Assembly (NCBI RefSeq): GCF_011516835.1
Contig: NZ_WOTB01000002.1
Coordinates: 62,001-126,000 of the forward strand
Origin: Acetobacter musti
GTDB taxonomy: Bacteria; Pseudomonadota; Alphaproteobacteria; Acetobacterales; Acetobacteraceae
Direction of reading: 5' to 3'
Length of the DNA: 64,000 nt
Positions 9,061-20,898 of this stretch are shown here, one piece after another. Within the stretch, counting starts at the first letter, position 1, and the number at the start of each line of letters is the position of its first letter. The translations under genes were made by a program, and so were the position numbers. Under the pieces are notes generated by a model. That model did not search any database and was not told where the DNA came from. It saw only the letters and a program-made list of their open reading frames with translations.

Positions 9061-10035
9061 ATGGATGACGTAATGGATATCGGAACAGGACGGGAGATTC
9101 TGCGACTCCAGCTTGAATGGGGAATCGACGTCGATCTTGACGACGTGCCGCATGACCGGTTCGCGGAATCGGCGGCGGAGCTTGCGCATCGGATGTCAGC
9201 TCGTCAGGAGACGGGCCAGCCGGTCATACAGGGCCACGACGCGGAAGAGGCCGCGATGCGGGGTGTGTGGCAGGCCACGACGGACGATGTCCGGATGGCG
9301 GATCCGAAGCTCCCTTCCGCTACTGGTTATCCGGGTTCGTCACGTCCGACCTCTCAGCGTCCGTCTCCGGTTCCGTCCGGTCCGCTGGCTGCGGCTGATC
9401 TTGCCGGCGTGGACTCCACTGAAGCACTCGCACGGGTCATTGACGGTTTTGACGGATGCGTGCTGCGCGGCACGGCGACCCATTCCGTGCTGCCCTGTGG
9501 TCCGGTCGGAGCACGGCTCATGGTGATCGGTGATGCGCCGGATGAGGACGAGGACCGGAGCGGCCTGCCGTTCTCCGGGCTTGCAGGATCGCTGCTGGAC
9601 AGAATGCTGGCGAGTATCGGACTGAAACGGGAGCAACTGGTGCTTGCATCGGCTGTTCCGTGGCGTCCCCCGGGTGGGCGTGCACCGTCACCCGCAGAGG
9701 TTGCGGCCTGTCTGCCCCTGCTTCTCAGGAGTATCGCAGTGTACCGGCCGGAACGTCTGCTGCTGTGCGGCGGTCTGGCGACGCGGATGGTTCTCGGAGC
9801 TGCGTCATCGGATGCAACGGCCGGAATGTCGATGAATCCGGCACGTCTGCGCGGCGCATGGCGGACAACCACATGGGACCCGGAATGGGGTCCACAGCGT
9901 GCCGCACTGGCGATCAGACACCCGCTCCAGTTGCGGGCGAGTGCCGCGGCACGCCGGGAGATATGGGGTGATCTTTTGTTGCTGGCAGTAACACTGGATG
10001 GGACGAGGAGTGCCGGTAACGTAATCATGGAATAA
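9061..10035 (+). CDS. uracil-DNA glycosylase family protein (family 4/5-like)
   Basis: About 324 residues from ATG 9061; GTG 9058 and ATG 9073 are alternative starts and no strong ribosome binding site decides. The N-terminal half is a variable linker. The C-terminal half matches uracil-DNA glycosylases: VIGDAPDEDEDRSGLPFSG (the family GEAPGxxEDxxGxPFxG motif), GSLLDRMLASIGL, VPWRPPGGRAPSPAEVAAC and LLLCGGLATRMVLG. It should remove uracil from DNA in base excision repair. A Cys in DGCVLRGTATHS and another in AACLP may be iron-sulfur ligands, but a full set of four is not obvious. Confidence 0.85.
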   Translation: MDDVMDIGTGREILRLQLEWGIDVDLDDVPHDRFAESAAELAHRMSARQETGQPVIQGHDAEEAAMRGVWQATTDDVRMADPKLPSATGYPGSSRPTSQRPSPVPSGPLAAADLAGVDSTEALARVIDGFDGCVLRGTATHSVLPCGPVGARLMVIGDAPDEDEDRSGLPFSGLAGSLLDRMLASIGLKREQLVLASAVPWRPPGGRAPSPAEVAACLPLLLRSIAVYRPERLLLCGGLATRMVLGAASSDATAGMSMNPARLRGAWRTTTWDPEWGPQRAALAIRHPLQLRASAAARREIWGDLLLLAVTLDGTRSAGNVIME

Positions 10036-10207
10036 TACTGCAAGTTAAGTTACCGGAATGCTTTGACATCATTTTCTATTGATGTGTGGTAATTGCGGAA
10101 TTTCAATGCTTTGACCGGAGCCGGCACTGATCTTTCCTGCGGACTGAATTGCGGTAATTTTAAGAACGCTTGCTTTTTCACGCGGGAACTCCTAGACCCC
10201 CGCCACC

Positions 10208-12244
10208 ATGCGAGCCATTGGACAAATATCCCATTCCATAGCCACCAGAGTTTTGCTTGCCGGGGCGGCGCTTCTGACGGGTGCTTCCGTCGCGAGCGCG
10301 CGACCTGCTGCTCAGGGCTTCAGTCCGTCGGATGACGGTAATCAGCGGACCGGGAGTGGTTCGAGTGAGCGGTCACTGAATGGCGCGTCTGCCGGTCATG
10401 GGCGGCCAGGCGAGGAATTTGCCATGGCCATACCGCGGCTGCCAATGCAGGCTCCTGGCGGGATGCCGGGCGATGATGGCGTTGTAGCCCTCCCGCGGCC
10501 GCTGTCGCCGGAAATGGCGACTCTGGTCCGGTCGATTTTTCGTCTTCAGCGGCAGGGAGCGTTCGGCGAAGCGCTGAGCAGCACGACACGGCTGACTGAC
10601 ACGACCCTGCTGGCTGATATCATGGCTGAACGGTTTATCAGCCCCGCTTATCGCCCGACGGCAGGCGAACTGCGGCGCTGGCTTAATACTTGTTCGGATA
10701 TGGCGGATGCTCCGGCGATTTTCTCTAGGCTGTCCGCCATGTCTGACCGGGGCACCCTGCCGGCGGCGCCCTCCACGGCGATGCTGGGCGGAACCGGAGC
10801 CGTAGCTGCTGTCAATGAGCTGACCGGGCATCCGTTCACCCGTAATGCGCTTCTGGACCGAACGGTTCAGGAGCGGGCTGCGACAGGTGTGCGCGGCGCG
10901 CAGAGCGCCATGCATCTGATCGCCATCACGCCGGGGATGACAGCGCCTTATGCAGCGCAGCTCGGCGGCGAGGTGGCGCAGACGCTGCTGAGCCTCGGAA
11001 ACGCGGAAGACGCACTGAATATCGCCCGGGACGCCTTTGCTCGCGGTGAGCGCCGTGTCGGCTTTCCGGCTTATATCGGTGGCCTGGCGGCCTGGGATCT
11101 GGCCCGGCGGACCGAAGCGGTCGAACTGTTTGAGACGGCGTCACGCGCGCCTGTTGTAACACCTGAACTGATTTCAGCAGCAGCCTTCTGGGCAGCACGC
11201 GGTCATCAGGAGCTGGGCGAGCTGAGTGCGTTCCGGCCCTGGCTGCAGCGGGCTCTGGTGTCCCGGGCGAGTTTTTACGGTCTCTTGGCGCAGCGGATGC
11301 TGGACCGGGTGCCGCGTCACGCAGCACAGGACAGTGGCGTTCAGAATGCTGATCTTGAGATGGTGGCGGACACGGCGCCTTCGATGCCGGTTCTGACGGA
11401 GATCGACATTGAGGCGGTCGCCGCGACGCCTGTCGGCAACCGGGTGTTTGCCCTGCTGCAGGTGGGTGAGCAGGGGCGGGCAGAGATGGCGTTGCGCCGG
11501 TACTGGCCCAGAGTCATGCATGACGCGCCTCTTGCCCGCTCGATGCAGCTTGTTGCCGCAGCCGCAGGTCTGAATGATCTGGCGCTTGAGATGGCGGATT
11601 CGATCCAGACGATGGATCAGGCATCGGGGCGACATGGCGAGCAGCTTCCATTGCCGGCGCTGCATCCGCGTCATGGTTTCACGGTCGACCCGGCGCTGGT
11701 TTACGCGCTGACACGGCTGGAATCGAATTTCGATCCGCAGGCGGTTTCGGGCGCGGGAGCCCACGGACTGATGCAGATTCAGCCGGTGACCGCCGGGTTT
11801 GTGACAGGGCAGGCAGATCGCTTCACAGGGTCCCCTCAGGTCCTGCATGATCCGGGACTGAACCTTGAAATCGGGCAGCGTTATGTCCGGTATCTGGCCC
11901 ATCTGACCTCCGGTTCGACAGCACAGGATGATCCTGTCCGGACGACGCCTGAGGGTGGTGATCTGATCCGTCTGCTGGCGAGCTATAATGCCGGACCAGG
12001 AGCGATTTCACGCTGGGAGGCGGGCAGCGGCGCGTCCTCCGATCCGCTGCTTTATATGGAGCGGCTGCCTAATCCGCAGACCCGGGCATATGTGGCTCAG
12101 GCCTTTTCCTATCTGTGGACATATGCGGACCGGCTGAACCTGCCGACGCCGTCTCTGGAGGCGCTGACTCAGGGGCGCTGGCCAGGCTTCCGGGCGGAAC
12201 TGCAGCTGGCAGCCGCGCGATGGCCTTCGCAGGCGATTCACTGA
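10208..12244 (+). CDS. lytic murein transglycosylase (SLT family)
   Basis: A 678-residue periplasmic enzyme that cleaves peptidoglycan glycan strands to anhydro-muropeptides. Residues 1-32 look like a signal peptide (HSIATRVLLAGAALLTGASV then ASA). A long helical superhelix region follows to about residue 490, as in Slt70-type enzymes. The catalytic SLT domain is C-terminal: the acid is Glu505 in TRLESNFDPQAVSG, followed by GAHGLMQIQP and LLASYNAGPGAISRW. The PNPQTRAYVAQ and WTYADRLN ending is typical. Upstream about 170 bases hold no other gene. Confidence 0.93.
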   Translation: MRAIGQISHSIATRVLLAGAALLTGASVASARPAAQGFSPSDDGNQRTGSGSSERSLNGASAGHGRPGEEFAMAIPRLPMQAPGGMPGDDGVVALPRPLSPEMATLVRSIFRLQRQGAFGEALSSTTRLTDTTLLADIMAERFISPAYRPTAGELRRWLNTCSDMADAPAIFSRLSAMSDRGTLPAAPSTAMLGGTGAVAAVNELTGHPFTRNALLDRTVQERAATGVRGAQSAMHLIAITPGMTAPYAAQLGGEVAQTLLSLGNAEDALNIARDAFARGERRVGFPAYIGGLAAWDLARRTEAVELFETASRAPVVTPELISAAAFWAARGHQELGELSAFRPWLQRALVSRASFYGLLAQRMLDRVPRHAAQDSGVQNADLEMVADTAPSMPVLTEIDIEAVAATPVGNRVFALLQVGEQGRAEMALRRYWPRVMHDAPLARSMQLVAAAAGLNDLALEMADSIQTMDQASGRHGEQLPLPALHPRHGFTVDPALVYALTRLESNFDPQAVSGAGAHGLMQIQPVTAGFVTGQADRFTGSPQVLHDPGLNLEIGQRYVRYLAHLTSGSTAQDDPVRTTPEGGDLIRLLASYNAGPGAISRWEAGSGASSDPLLYMERLPNPQTRAYVAQAFSYLWTYADRLNLPTPSLEALTQGRWPGFRAELQLAAARWPSQAIH

Positions 12245-12562
12245 CCAGGATCAGAATCGGTTTGCGACCGACAGAGGATGTTCGCCCTAGCGTAATACTG
12301 AATGTCTCTTGGGCTGCGTCTTCTGAAGCTTTGTCCATAACCATGGATTTGACGCCTCCTGATGTACCCGCGCGGTCAGGGGGCAGTTCGCCTTCCGCAC
12401 GTTTCCCACAGGGATCGCGTTCACTCCTGTCCGGACGGCTGAGGTCAGCGGCATAAACCTGAAGCCAGTCTCAGACGGCGTCCGGAACCCTGTCTCATTT
12501 CAGAGCACGAGGGAGCTCTTGCTGAGCGAGACCTTCTCTTCGGATATTTATGACATCGGTGG
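12245..12562. other. gene-free interval
   Basis: About 320 bases after the transglycosylase gene. A minus-strand frame starting at 12344 has an AGGAGG box upstream but runs mostly antisense to the transglycosylase and encodes low-complexity sequence, so it is not called. Nothing else is convincing. Confidence 0.5.
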
Positions 12563-12742
12563 TTATCCGCTTGAGGTGTCTGTTCCGCCGTCAACGGTAA
12601 TGGTGGTGGCCCCCGTCACGTAACTTGCGGCGCTGCTGGCGAGAAAGACGATGACGTAAGCGACCTCATCAGGTTCGCCCTGACGGCGAAATGCGGTGCG
12701 GTCCGTAAAACGGCGGCCTTTTCCGTCATCGGTTGTCTGGCT
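12563..12742 (-). pseudogene. remnant of a short-chain dehydrogenase/reductase (C-terminus only)
   Basis: On the minus strand this frame encodes an unmistakable SDR C-terminus: RTAFRRQGEPDEVAYVIVFL, then SSAASYVTGATTITVDGGT and a TAA stop at 12563-12565. The pattern RxGxPxEVAxxxxFLAS...YVTGxxxxVDGG is the standard ending of classical SDR enzymes. Only about 59 codons remain; an in-frame TGA at 12743-12745 bounds it and the catalytic YxxxK and Rossmann fold are gone. The missing 5' part would have pointed into the present IclR locus, so a deletion or rearrangement near 12740 probably removed it. Confidence 0.8.
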
Positions 12743-12871
12743 TCAGAACAGACGGGCGATCATCATGACTAAATGCCCGGAATGATCTGTCCCTGGTGCG
12801 GCAAGTGATAAAAGCCTTAGCCGTACAGGGTTTTTAGCGAAGTGCGCCGCCACGACGGTTATGACCATATG

Positions 12872-12886
12872 TTCAGCAATGCTGAA
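12872..12886. promoter_or_regulatory. palindromic operator candidate 1 (upstream of IclR gene)
   Basis: TTCAGCAATGCTGAA is a perfect 7-base inverted repeat around one central base. The identical 15-mer recurs at 13684-13698. It lies 55-69 bases before the preferred start of the IclR-type gene, a position suited to autoregulation. Confidence 0.65.
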
Positions 12887-12940
12887 TTTCCGGATAGTGT
12901 CTGTCCGGAAAGCCAGCCCGATGAAGAGAAGGGGAACCGC

Positions 12941-13672
12941 GTGGGGAAACCGCCAAGACTGATTCAGTCGATTGAGCGATCGGCCGCCATTCTGGAGATC
13001 ATCGCGCAGGAAGGCGGACGGGCACGGCTGCAGCAGATTGCAGGCATTTCCGGGCTCGGAAAAACGACGGTTCATAATATTCTGCAGACACTGGATCAGC
13101 TTGGCTATGTGCAGCGTCGTCCGGGAGATGTGCGGTATTATCTTGGCGGCCGCATTCTCAATCTCGCGCGCATTGCAGGAGACGATAATGCACTGCGGGA
13201 ACGGATGCGCCCCGCGCTGGAGGCGATTGCCCGTGACAGTGGCTGCATAGTCTGGCTGGCGGTTCCCGGCGGTGATGAGGCGACATATCTCGATATTCTT
13301 GACCCCGCTGCTCCGGATGGTCAGATGCCGCGGGTCCATCCCCGTGAAAAACTGGAAGGCTCAGCCGTGGGGCTGGTGTTTCTGGCTTTCGTGCCAGGGC
13401 TGGGTAAGCGCGTGCTGAGTACACGGGCCAATGCGCTGGATACCGGTATTCTGGCGCGTATCGAGGCAGTACGTCTGCGGGGCTATGCGCTGGATATTGA
13501 AGCGTATCGCCCGGGGTTCAGTGCCGTGGCGGTTCCGTGGCGGGAAAACGGAGAGGTACGTGCGAGTGTCTGCGTGGGCGGTCCGGCTGCGGATTTGCCG
13601 CAGCACCGGCTTATCCGCCTGAGCTGGATGATGATGCGTCATGTGGAGCGTGTGACAGTTCCGTTAATGTGA
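12941..13672 (+). CDS. IclR-family transcriptional regulator
   Basis: A 243-residue DNA-binding repressor or activator. I prefer GTG 12941 (GKPPRLIQSIERSAAILEI) because it has AGAAGGGGA upstream and leaves the palindrome in the 5' region; ATG 12869 would put the palindrome inside the gene. The N-terminal winged helix (RLQQIAGISGLGKTTVHNIL, about 28-47) is typical of IclR, followed by the effector domain (AIARDSGCIVWLAVPGGDEA, GSAVGLVFLAF, RPGFSAVAVPWRENGEV). IclR regulators usually control neighbouring catabolic genes and respond to an aromatic or organic acid. The GlcG-like and MFS genes immediately downstream are the likely targets. Confidence 0.88.
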   Translation: MGKPPRLIQSIERSAAILEIIAQEGGRARLQQIAGISGLGKTTVHNILQTLDQLGYVQRRPGDVRYYLGGRILNLARIAGDDNALRERMRPALEAIARDSGCIVWLAVPGGDEATYLDILDPAAPDGQMPRVHPREKLEGSAVGLVFLAFVPGLGKRVLSTRANALDTGILARIEAVRLRGYALDIEAYRPGFSAVAVPWRENGEVRASVCVGGPAADLPQHRLIRLSWMMMRHVERVTVPLM

Positions 13673-13682
13673 GTGAATGGCG

Positions 13683-13699
13683 GTTCAGCAATGCTGAAC
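13683..13699. promoter_or_regulatory. palindromic operator candidate 2 (upstream of GlcG-like gene)
   Basis: GTTCAGCAATGCTGAAC is a 17-base palindrome containing the same 15-mer found at 12872. It lies just after the IclR stop codon and about 85 bases before the GlcG-like gene, so the IclR protein probably binds both sites. Confidence 0.65.
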
Positions 13700-13783
13700 A
13701 AATGGAGATTCTGGTCAGCGGCTTATTCCCTGATCCGGTCGGATGATTAATTTGCCACTTTTCCTCGAATGGACGCAGGTATC

Positions 13784-14182
13784 ATGAAGTTATCGACTGC
13801 CACTTCCATGCTGGTAGCCGCCCGGGCTGAAGCGGAGAGGCTGGGCGTGAATGTATGCATATCTATTGTGGATGCCGCCGCCTGGCCTGTGGCCTCAATC
13901 CGGATGGATGGCGCCCTGCTCGGCGCGATCGACGTCAGTGCGCGGAAAGCGAGGACGTCGGTACTCTTCCAGATGGATAGTGCTGATTTCGGAGCGGTGG
14001 GGTGCCCCGGAGGCGAGGCTTACACGCTTGAGAACACCAATGGCGGCCTGACGAGTTTTGGTGGCGGCATTGTTCTGAAATCGGATGACGGAACGGTCCT
14101 TGGCGCCGTCGGAGTCTCCGGCGCCAGTGTGGACGGTGACATTGCCATTGGCCGGGCCGCCGCGCGCGCTCTTGCGGTCTGA
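13784..14182 (+). CDS. GlcG/HbpS-family (DUF336) protein
   Basis: A 132-residue protein from ATG 13784 (MKLSTATSMLVAARAEAERL); ATG 13769 is an alternative. It matches the GlcG/HbpS fold: an N-terminal helix, then the strand NVCISIVDAAAWPVASIRMD, the basic KARTSVLFQ segment and the glycine-rich end GGGIVLKSDDGTVLGAVGVS followed by an Ala-rich helix. Members occur beside glycolate, propanediol and other catabolic genes; some bind heme or cobalamin, but the role is mostly unknown. It follows the IclR gene and shared palindrome and precedes the MFS gene by 26 bases, suggesting one operon. Confidence 0.85.
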   Translation: MKLSTATSMLVAARAEAERLGVNVCISIVDAAAWPVASIRMDGALLGAIDVSARKARTSVLFQMDSADFGAVGCPGGEAYTLENTNGGLTSFGGGIVLKSDDGTVLGAVGVSGASVDGDIAIGRAAARALAV

Positions 14183-14208
14183 CTTCATCTTTTGCGGATG
14201 TTTTCTTT

Positions 14209-15435
14209 ATGACGACAGAAACTGTGCTGCCTGAGGGCGGCGTTCCCCTCCATCAGGGAAGAACGGCCGCTCTTCTGGTCCTGACATTCGGTACATTCGT
14301 TGTCGGAACAGGCGAATTTGCCATTATGGGAATGCTGCCTGAATTTGCTTCTTCGCTCGGGCTTTCAGCGGCGGATGCGGGCTATGCCATTACGGCCTAT
14401 GCGCTCGGGGTCGTGATCGGAGCCCCGCTCATTACCATTCTGGGGGCACGACTGTCGCGCCGCGAGCTTCTGCTGACTCTTCTGTTGCTGTTTTGCTTTG
14501 GAAATATCCTGAGCATTGTCATGCCGACGCCGGGACTGGTTGAGGTGGCGCGTTTCATTACCGGGCTGCCGCACGGGGCGCTTTTCGGAATTTCGGCCCT
14601 TGTCGCTGCGTCGATGGTGGAACGGTCCCGGCGTGGCTGGGCTGTGGGACGAGTCCTTTCCGGAATTGCAATTTCCACTCTGATCGGCGCGCCCTTTTCA
14701 ACATTTGCCGCTGATCATTTCGGCTGGCGTATTGCTTACCTGATTATTGCCGTCTTCGGTTTCGTGACCTTTCTTGGGGTATGGCGCTATATACCGGCTG
14801 ATCAGCCAAATCGCTCCATCTCGCCGCTCAGGGAGGTGACGGCGCTCGGGAACGCGCAGATTCTGCTGACGCTGCTGACCGCGGCAATCGGCTTTGGTGG
14901 TATGTTCGCGATTTATACTTATCTCACCAGCGTCCTTGTGAACGTGACGCAGGTTTCAGAGTGGCAGGTCATGATATGCATGATGATCTGGGGGCTGGGT
15001 ATGCTTGCCGGTGCGAATGGGGGCGCATGGCTGGTGGACCGCAATCTCGATGTTGCGGCAATCCTTGCTCTCGCCGGAAGCGCTGTGGCGATGGTGGCTT
15101 TTCCGATGGTTATGCACAGTTATGCCGGTCTGACACTGGATGTTTTCCTGATTCCGGCCTTTGTGAACGGACTTGGACCTGCGCTGCAGACACGGCTGAT
15201 GGATTTCGCGGGCGATGCGCAGACACTGGCAGCATCACTCAATCATTCGGCATTCAATATCGCCAATGCTCTTGGGGCTTCATTGGGAAGCGTTCTGCTG
15301 GCACACCAGTACGGATATGGATCGCTGGGAATGGGTGGCGCACTTCTCTCCGGCGCGGGGCTTGTGGTCTATCTTGTGGCCCTGGTGCTCCTGAAGAGAA
15401 GCGGATTCACGGAAGTCCGGGAGCCGATTGTCTGA
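14209..15435 (+). CDS. MFS transporter, DHA1 (AraJ/YdhP-like) type
   Basis: A 408-residue inner-membrane carrier with 12 predicted segments. The start VLTFGTFVVGTGEFAIMGML and the loop motif RLSRRELLLTLL after segment two are typical of the DHA1 drug:H+ antiporter subgroup that includes AraJ; FITGLPHGALFGISALVAAS matches its segment four. It is the last gene of the IclR/GlcG locus and ends just before a strong terminator. It probably exports, or less likely imports, the compound sensed by the IclR protein. The substrate is unknown. Confidence 0.85.
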   Translation: MTTETVLPEGGVPLHQGRTAALLVLTFGTFVVGTGEFAIMGMLPEFASSLGLSAADAGYAITAYALGVVIGAPLITILGARLSRRELLLTLLLLFCFGNILSIVMPTPGLVEVARFITGLPHGALFGISALVAASMVERSRRGWAVGRVLSGIAISTLIGAPFSTFAADHFGWRIAYLIIAVFGFVTFLGVWRYIPADQPNRSISPLREVTALGNAQILLTLLTAAIGFGGMFAIYTYLTSVLVNVTQVSEWQVMICMMIWGLGMLAGANGGAWLVDRNLDVAAILALAGSAVAMVAFPMVMHSYAGLTLDVFLIPAFVNGLGPALQTRLMDFAGDAQTLAASLNHSAFNIANALGASLGSVLLAHQYGYGSLGMGGALLSGAGLVVYLVALVLLKRSGFTEVREPIV

Positions 15436-15465
15436 CCGGTAAGCAACAGTGTCTGCCTGCTTCAC

Positions 15466-15501
15466 AAACCCTGACAGGCCACTCGTGACCTGTCAGGGTT
15501 T
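15466..15501 (+). terminator. terminator after the MFS gene
   Basis: AAACCCTGACAGG and CCTGTCAGGGTTT form a perfect 13-base stem with a 10-base loop, beginning 31 bases after the MFS stop codon. The A/T ends of the stem give it bidirectional character. Confidence 0.85.
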
Positions 15502-16075
15502 GTTCCGAACCAGATAAGGGCAGGGAGCCCTGCTGATCCCGACTCGCTTAAACGAAATGGGGATGAAGAGCGGCACGCCGACCGGTTTTCTTGCAAAATA
15601 TGTTTCAGCGAACACCCGTTGCTCAGGAAGACCGCTTCAGACCGGAGGATTCCCGATAGCGGAGCGGCGCTGACGACCGATCTGTCGCTCTCAGTTGACG
15701 TCTCATAAGGGCAATCACACGCTATTCGCATGCGAGTGAGGAATCGAAGGCGAGACCTTTGATTTCAACGACAACGAGTTTCAGTCCGGCTTGCGATTCA
15801 GCATCGTAGCAAGCGTTGGTAAGTCGGTCGGCATGAGTCTGGCGCACCCTCGCCCTCGCTTCGTTTCAGCGGCTCTCCGATCCTGAGCCGACCGGTCGTC
15901 GAAAATTTACGACGAGGTTTATGGTCAGAATGATGCTGCTCAGAGGGCAGGGGCGGCCTTTCCGGCCTCCCGGCTTACCGGAGGGCGGCGCGTGTGCTAG
16001 AAGTTCAGGCCTTAGCACTGGCTGTGCCCCGCGGTCCCGCTCCGGGCTGCGCGGCCATGACATGACGGAAAAGCC
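15502..16075. other. gene-free interval before gyrA
   Basis: About 570 bases with no convincing gene. A short plus-strand frame near 15740-15862 reads ETFDFNDNEFQSGLRFSIVA, which resembles a beta-barrel strand sequence and could be a gene relic, but it is bounded by stops and cannot be assigned. The gyrA promoter must lie in the 3' part. Confidence 0.4.
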
Positions 16076-18860
<2,785 letters not shown>

Positions 18861-18868
<8 letters not shown>

Positions 18869-19370
18869 AGCAGCACGCCGTGTCGGGTTTTACCCGGGGA
18901 CGTTCGATCCGGTGACCTTTGGTCATATGGACATTATCGAACGGGCGGCGCGGCTGGTGGACCGGCTGGTGATCGGGGTGGCGAAGAATGCGGGGAAAAA
19001 CCCGCTTCTTTCCGTCGATGAACGGGTGGCGGCGCTTCGGGATGAAGTTCCGGGCCTTGTCGCCCGTACGGGCGCCGAGATCGAGGTGGTCGCATTTGAT
19101 GAACTGCTGGTGGAAGCGGTGCGCCGGCAGAAAGCGACCCTGATTTTCCGCGGACTGCGGCTTCTGGTGGATTTCGACTATGAAGCGCAGATGCAGGGTG
19201 CGAACCGCAAGCTCGCCCCTGAGATTGAGACCGTCTTTCTGATGGCGACCGAACGGACGCAGTTTATCTCCTCGCATATGGTGCGTGAGATTGCGGCCTA
19301 TGGCGGGAATATCAGTGAGTTCGCACCGGACGGAGCATGCCGGCGCGTCGTGGCGCGGTTTGCCCGCTGA
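18861..19370 (+). CDS. coaD: phosphopantetheine adenylyltransferase
   Basis: A 169-residue nucleotidyltransferase for the penultimate step of coenzyme A synthesis (4'-phosphopantetheine + ATP to dephospho-CoA). ATG 18861 has GGGAG upstream and overlaps the gyrA stop, so translation is probably coupled. Signatures: [16 protein letters not shown] at 11-26 containing the T/HxGH active-site motif, [29 protein letters not shown] and the C-terminal [14 protein letters not shown]. Length is normal for CoaD. Confidence 0.95.
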
Positions 19371-19533
19371 TCTTTCTGACTTTGTAATTCGGTCTGTGGT
19401 GACGTAAGCCTCCTTTCCGGGCCTGCCCGTTCTGTCCTGCGCGGTCTCCGCGCCGGTGACGGGTGGAATGGCCGGTGCCGTTCTCCTGATGCGAGTCCGG
19501 GTACCGGATTGCATGAAGTGATTGGATAACGAC

Positions 19534-20022
19534 ATGGCTGATACTGACAAAAACGATCTGCTGAATATGGATCTGGCGTCGGGACGCGTGGTGATTCGCC
19601 TGCGTCCGGACCTGGCGCCTCTGGCGGCTGAGCGTCTGCGGACGCTGGCTGCAGAAGGGTTCTACGACAATACGCCGTTCCACCGGGTGATCTCCGGCTT
19701 CATGGCGCAGGGCGGCGATCCTACGGGAACAGGCACGGGCGGCAGCAAGCTTCCGGATCTGAAGGCGGAATTCACGCGTGCTGCGAAGTTCGAGCGTGGC
19801 ACAATTGGCATGGCGCGGACGATGAATCCGGACAGCGCGAACAGCCAGTTCTTCATCATGTTCGAACCGTCGCCACACCTTGATGGTCAGTACACCATTG
19901 CCGGTGAAGTCATCGAAGGCATGGATCTCGTTGACAAAATCAAGCGCGGCTCCGGCAGCGGCGGAATGGTGCAGGACCCGGACCGGATCGTGAAAATGCG
20001 CCCGGCTTCCGCTGAAGCCTGA
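19534..20022 (+). CDS. cyclophilin-type peptidyl-prolyl isomerase
   Basis: A 162-residue cytoplasmic cyclophilin with no signal peptide, catalysing cis-trans isomerisation of proline bonds. ATG 19534 is preferred over TTG 19522. Active-site motifs are complete: NTPFHRVISGFMAQGGDPTG, SQFFIMFEPSPHLDGQYTIA and GMARTMNPDSANSQ. It is third in the conserved gyrA-coaD-PPIase order. The C-terminus (DRIVKMRPASAEA) is normal length. Confidence 0.93.
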   Translation: MADTDKNDLLNMDLASGRVVIRLRPDLAPLAAERLRTLAAEGFYDNTPFHRVISGFMAQGGDPTGTGTGGSKLPDLKAEFTRAAKFERGTIGMARTMNPDSANSQFFIMFEPSPHLDGQYTIAGEVIEGMDLVDKIKRGSGSGGMVQDPDRIVKMRPASAEA

Positions 20023-20044
20023 TTAATTTTTGCAATGGTGACGG

Positions 20045-20073
20045 TTGACAGGATCGGCCGTCACCTTTACCCG
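20045..20073 (+). promoter_or_regulatory. possible promoter of tRNA-Lys
   Basis: TTGACA at 20045-20050 is a consensus -35 box; TACCCG 17 bases later is a poor -10. The tRNA starts about 13 bases further on, a reasonable distance. Confidence 0.35.
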
Positions 20074-20085
20074 ATGGCTCGCAGT

Positions 20086-20161
20086 GAGCCGGTAGCTCAG
20101 CTGGTAGAGCATTCGACTTTTAATCGAATGGTCGAGGGTTCGAGTCCCTCCCGGCTCACCA
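20086..20161 (+). tRNA. tRNA-Lys (anticodon UUU)
   Basis: A 76-base cloverleaf with encoded CCA. The acceptor stem is GAGCCGG with CCGGCTC, the D arm contains AGCTCAGCTGGTAGAGC, the anticodon stem is TTCGA/TCGAA around CTTTTAA (anticodon TTT), and the T arm contains GGTTCGAGTCC. Confidence 0.96.
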
Positions 20162-20898
20162 AAAAAATCCATGATACGGCAGATACTCACCGTTACGGTG
20201 AGCTTATTAAAGCCAGACTGGAATTTCATTTTCTTCCGATCACTGTGGTCGTTCTGTTATCGTGAAAATATGAGTGGTTTGTGACCGAATGGAATCGTCA
20301 GTTTCCTTTGGTGTCTCATATCCGATGAAGGCTGCAATCTGATGTATTGCGTAGCTGACCCAGGACGGGACGTTGGGCGACTGTTTCTTCGGTCTCCGCT
20401 GTAACAATCGCAGGGTCTGACTCACATGCCGCAGATGTCCAGCATGTGTTTCTGGCTGCTTATGTCTGACTTAAGGGTTTCCGTAAGGCTCATAAGCTTC
20501 AATGGACGTCTTATACGACGTTCTTCGGCGCTTTCTCTCCTGACACCTCGCAGAAGCCGTAGCCTGGATCGTAATACGCAGGCACATCCCTCCCCGGTTA
20601 TTTTATCCCGTCGCCAGGCAAGAGCGCATCATCTGCGCGCAGCCTGTCATCACGAACGGAAGGGGCCGTGAACGTGGCGGAATATAGCGCCGGATGGCCG
20701 ACGACAGACATGTGACGATGCTGTCCATGGAACATCCGCTTATCAGACAGTGGCCGTGAGTATTAACGGATTAATTTTCATGAATTAGATCGGCAATGTT
20801 AACTTATTATCAATAAATAAGAAGTTATAGTTTTTACGGAAGACACTTCACCATTACAGAAAGAAAATTATCTTCTCTGTATTTCGGTTTCAGAGTAA
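20162..20898. other. AT-enriched interval, no supported gene
   Basis: About 740 bases after tRNA-Lys. Short frames exist on both strands (for example minus 20240-20425) but none has a family signature or good start signals. From about 20740 the DNA becomes strongly AT-rich (TTAACTTATTATCAATAAAT and similar), unlike the surrounding genome. No repeat of the tRNA 3' end was seen. Confidence 0.45.

Noticed and set aside
12069-12344. Minus-strand 91-codon frame with AGGAGG upstream
   Set aside because: More than half is antisense to the lytic transglycosylase gene and the peptide is low-complexity; the purine-rich box alone is not enough.
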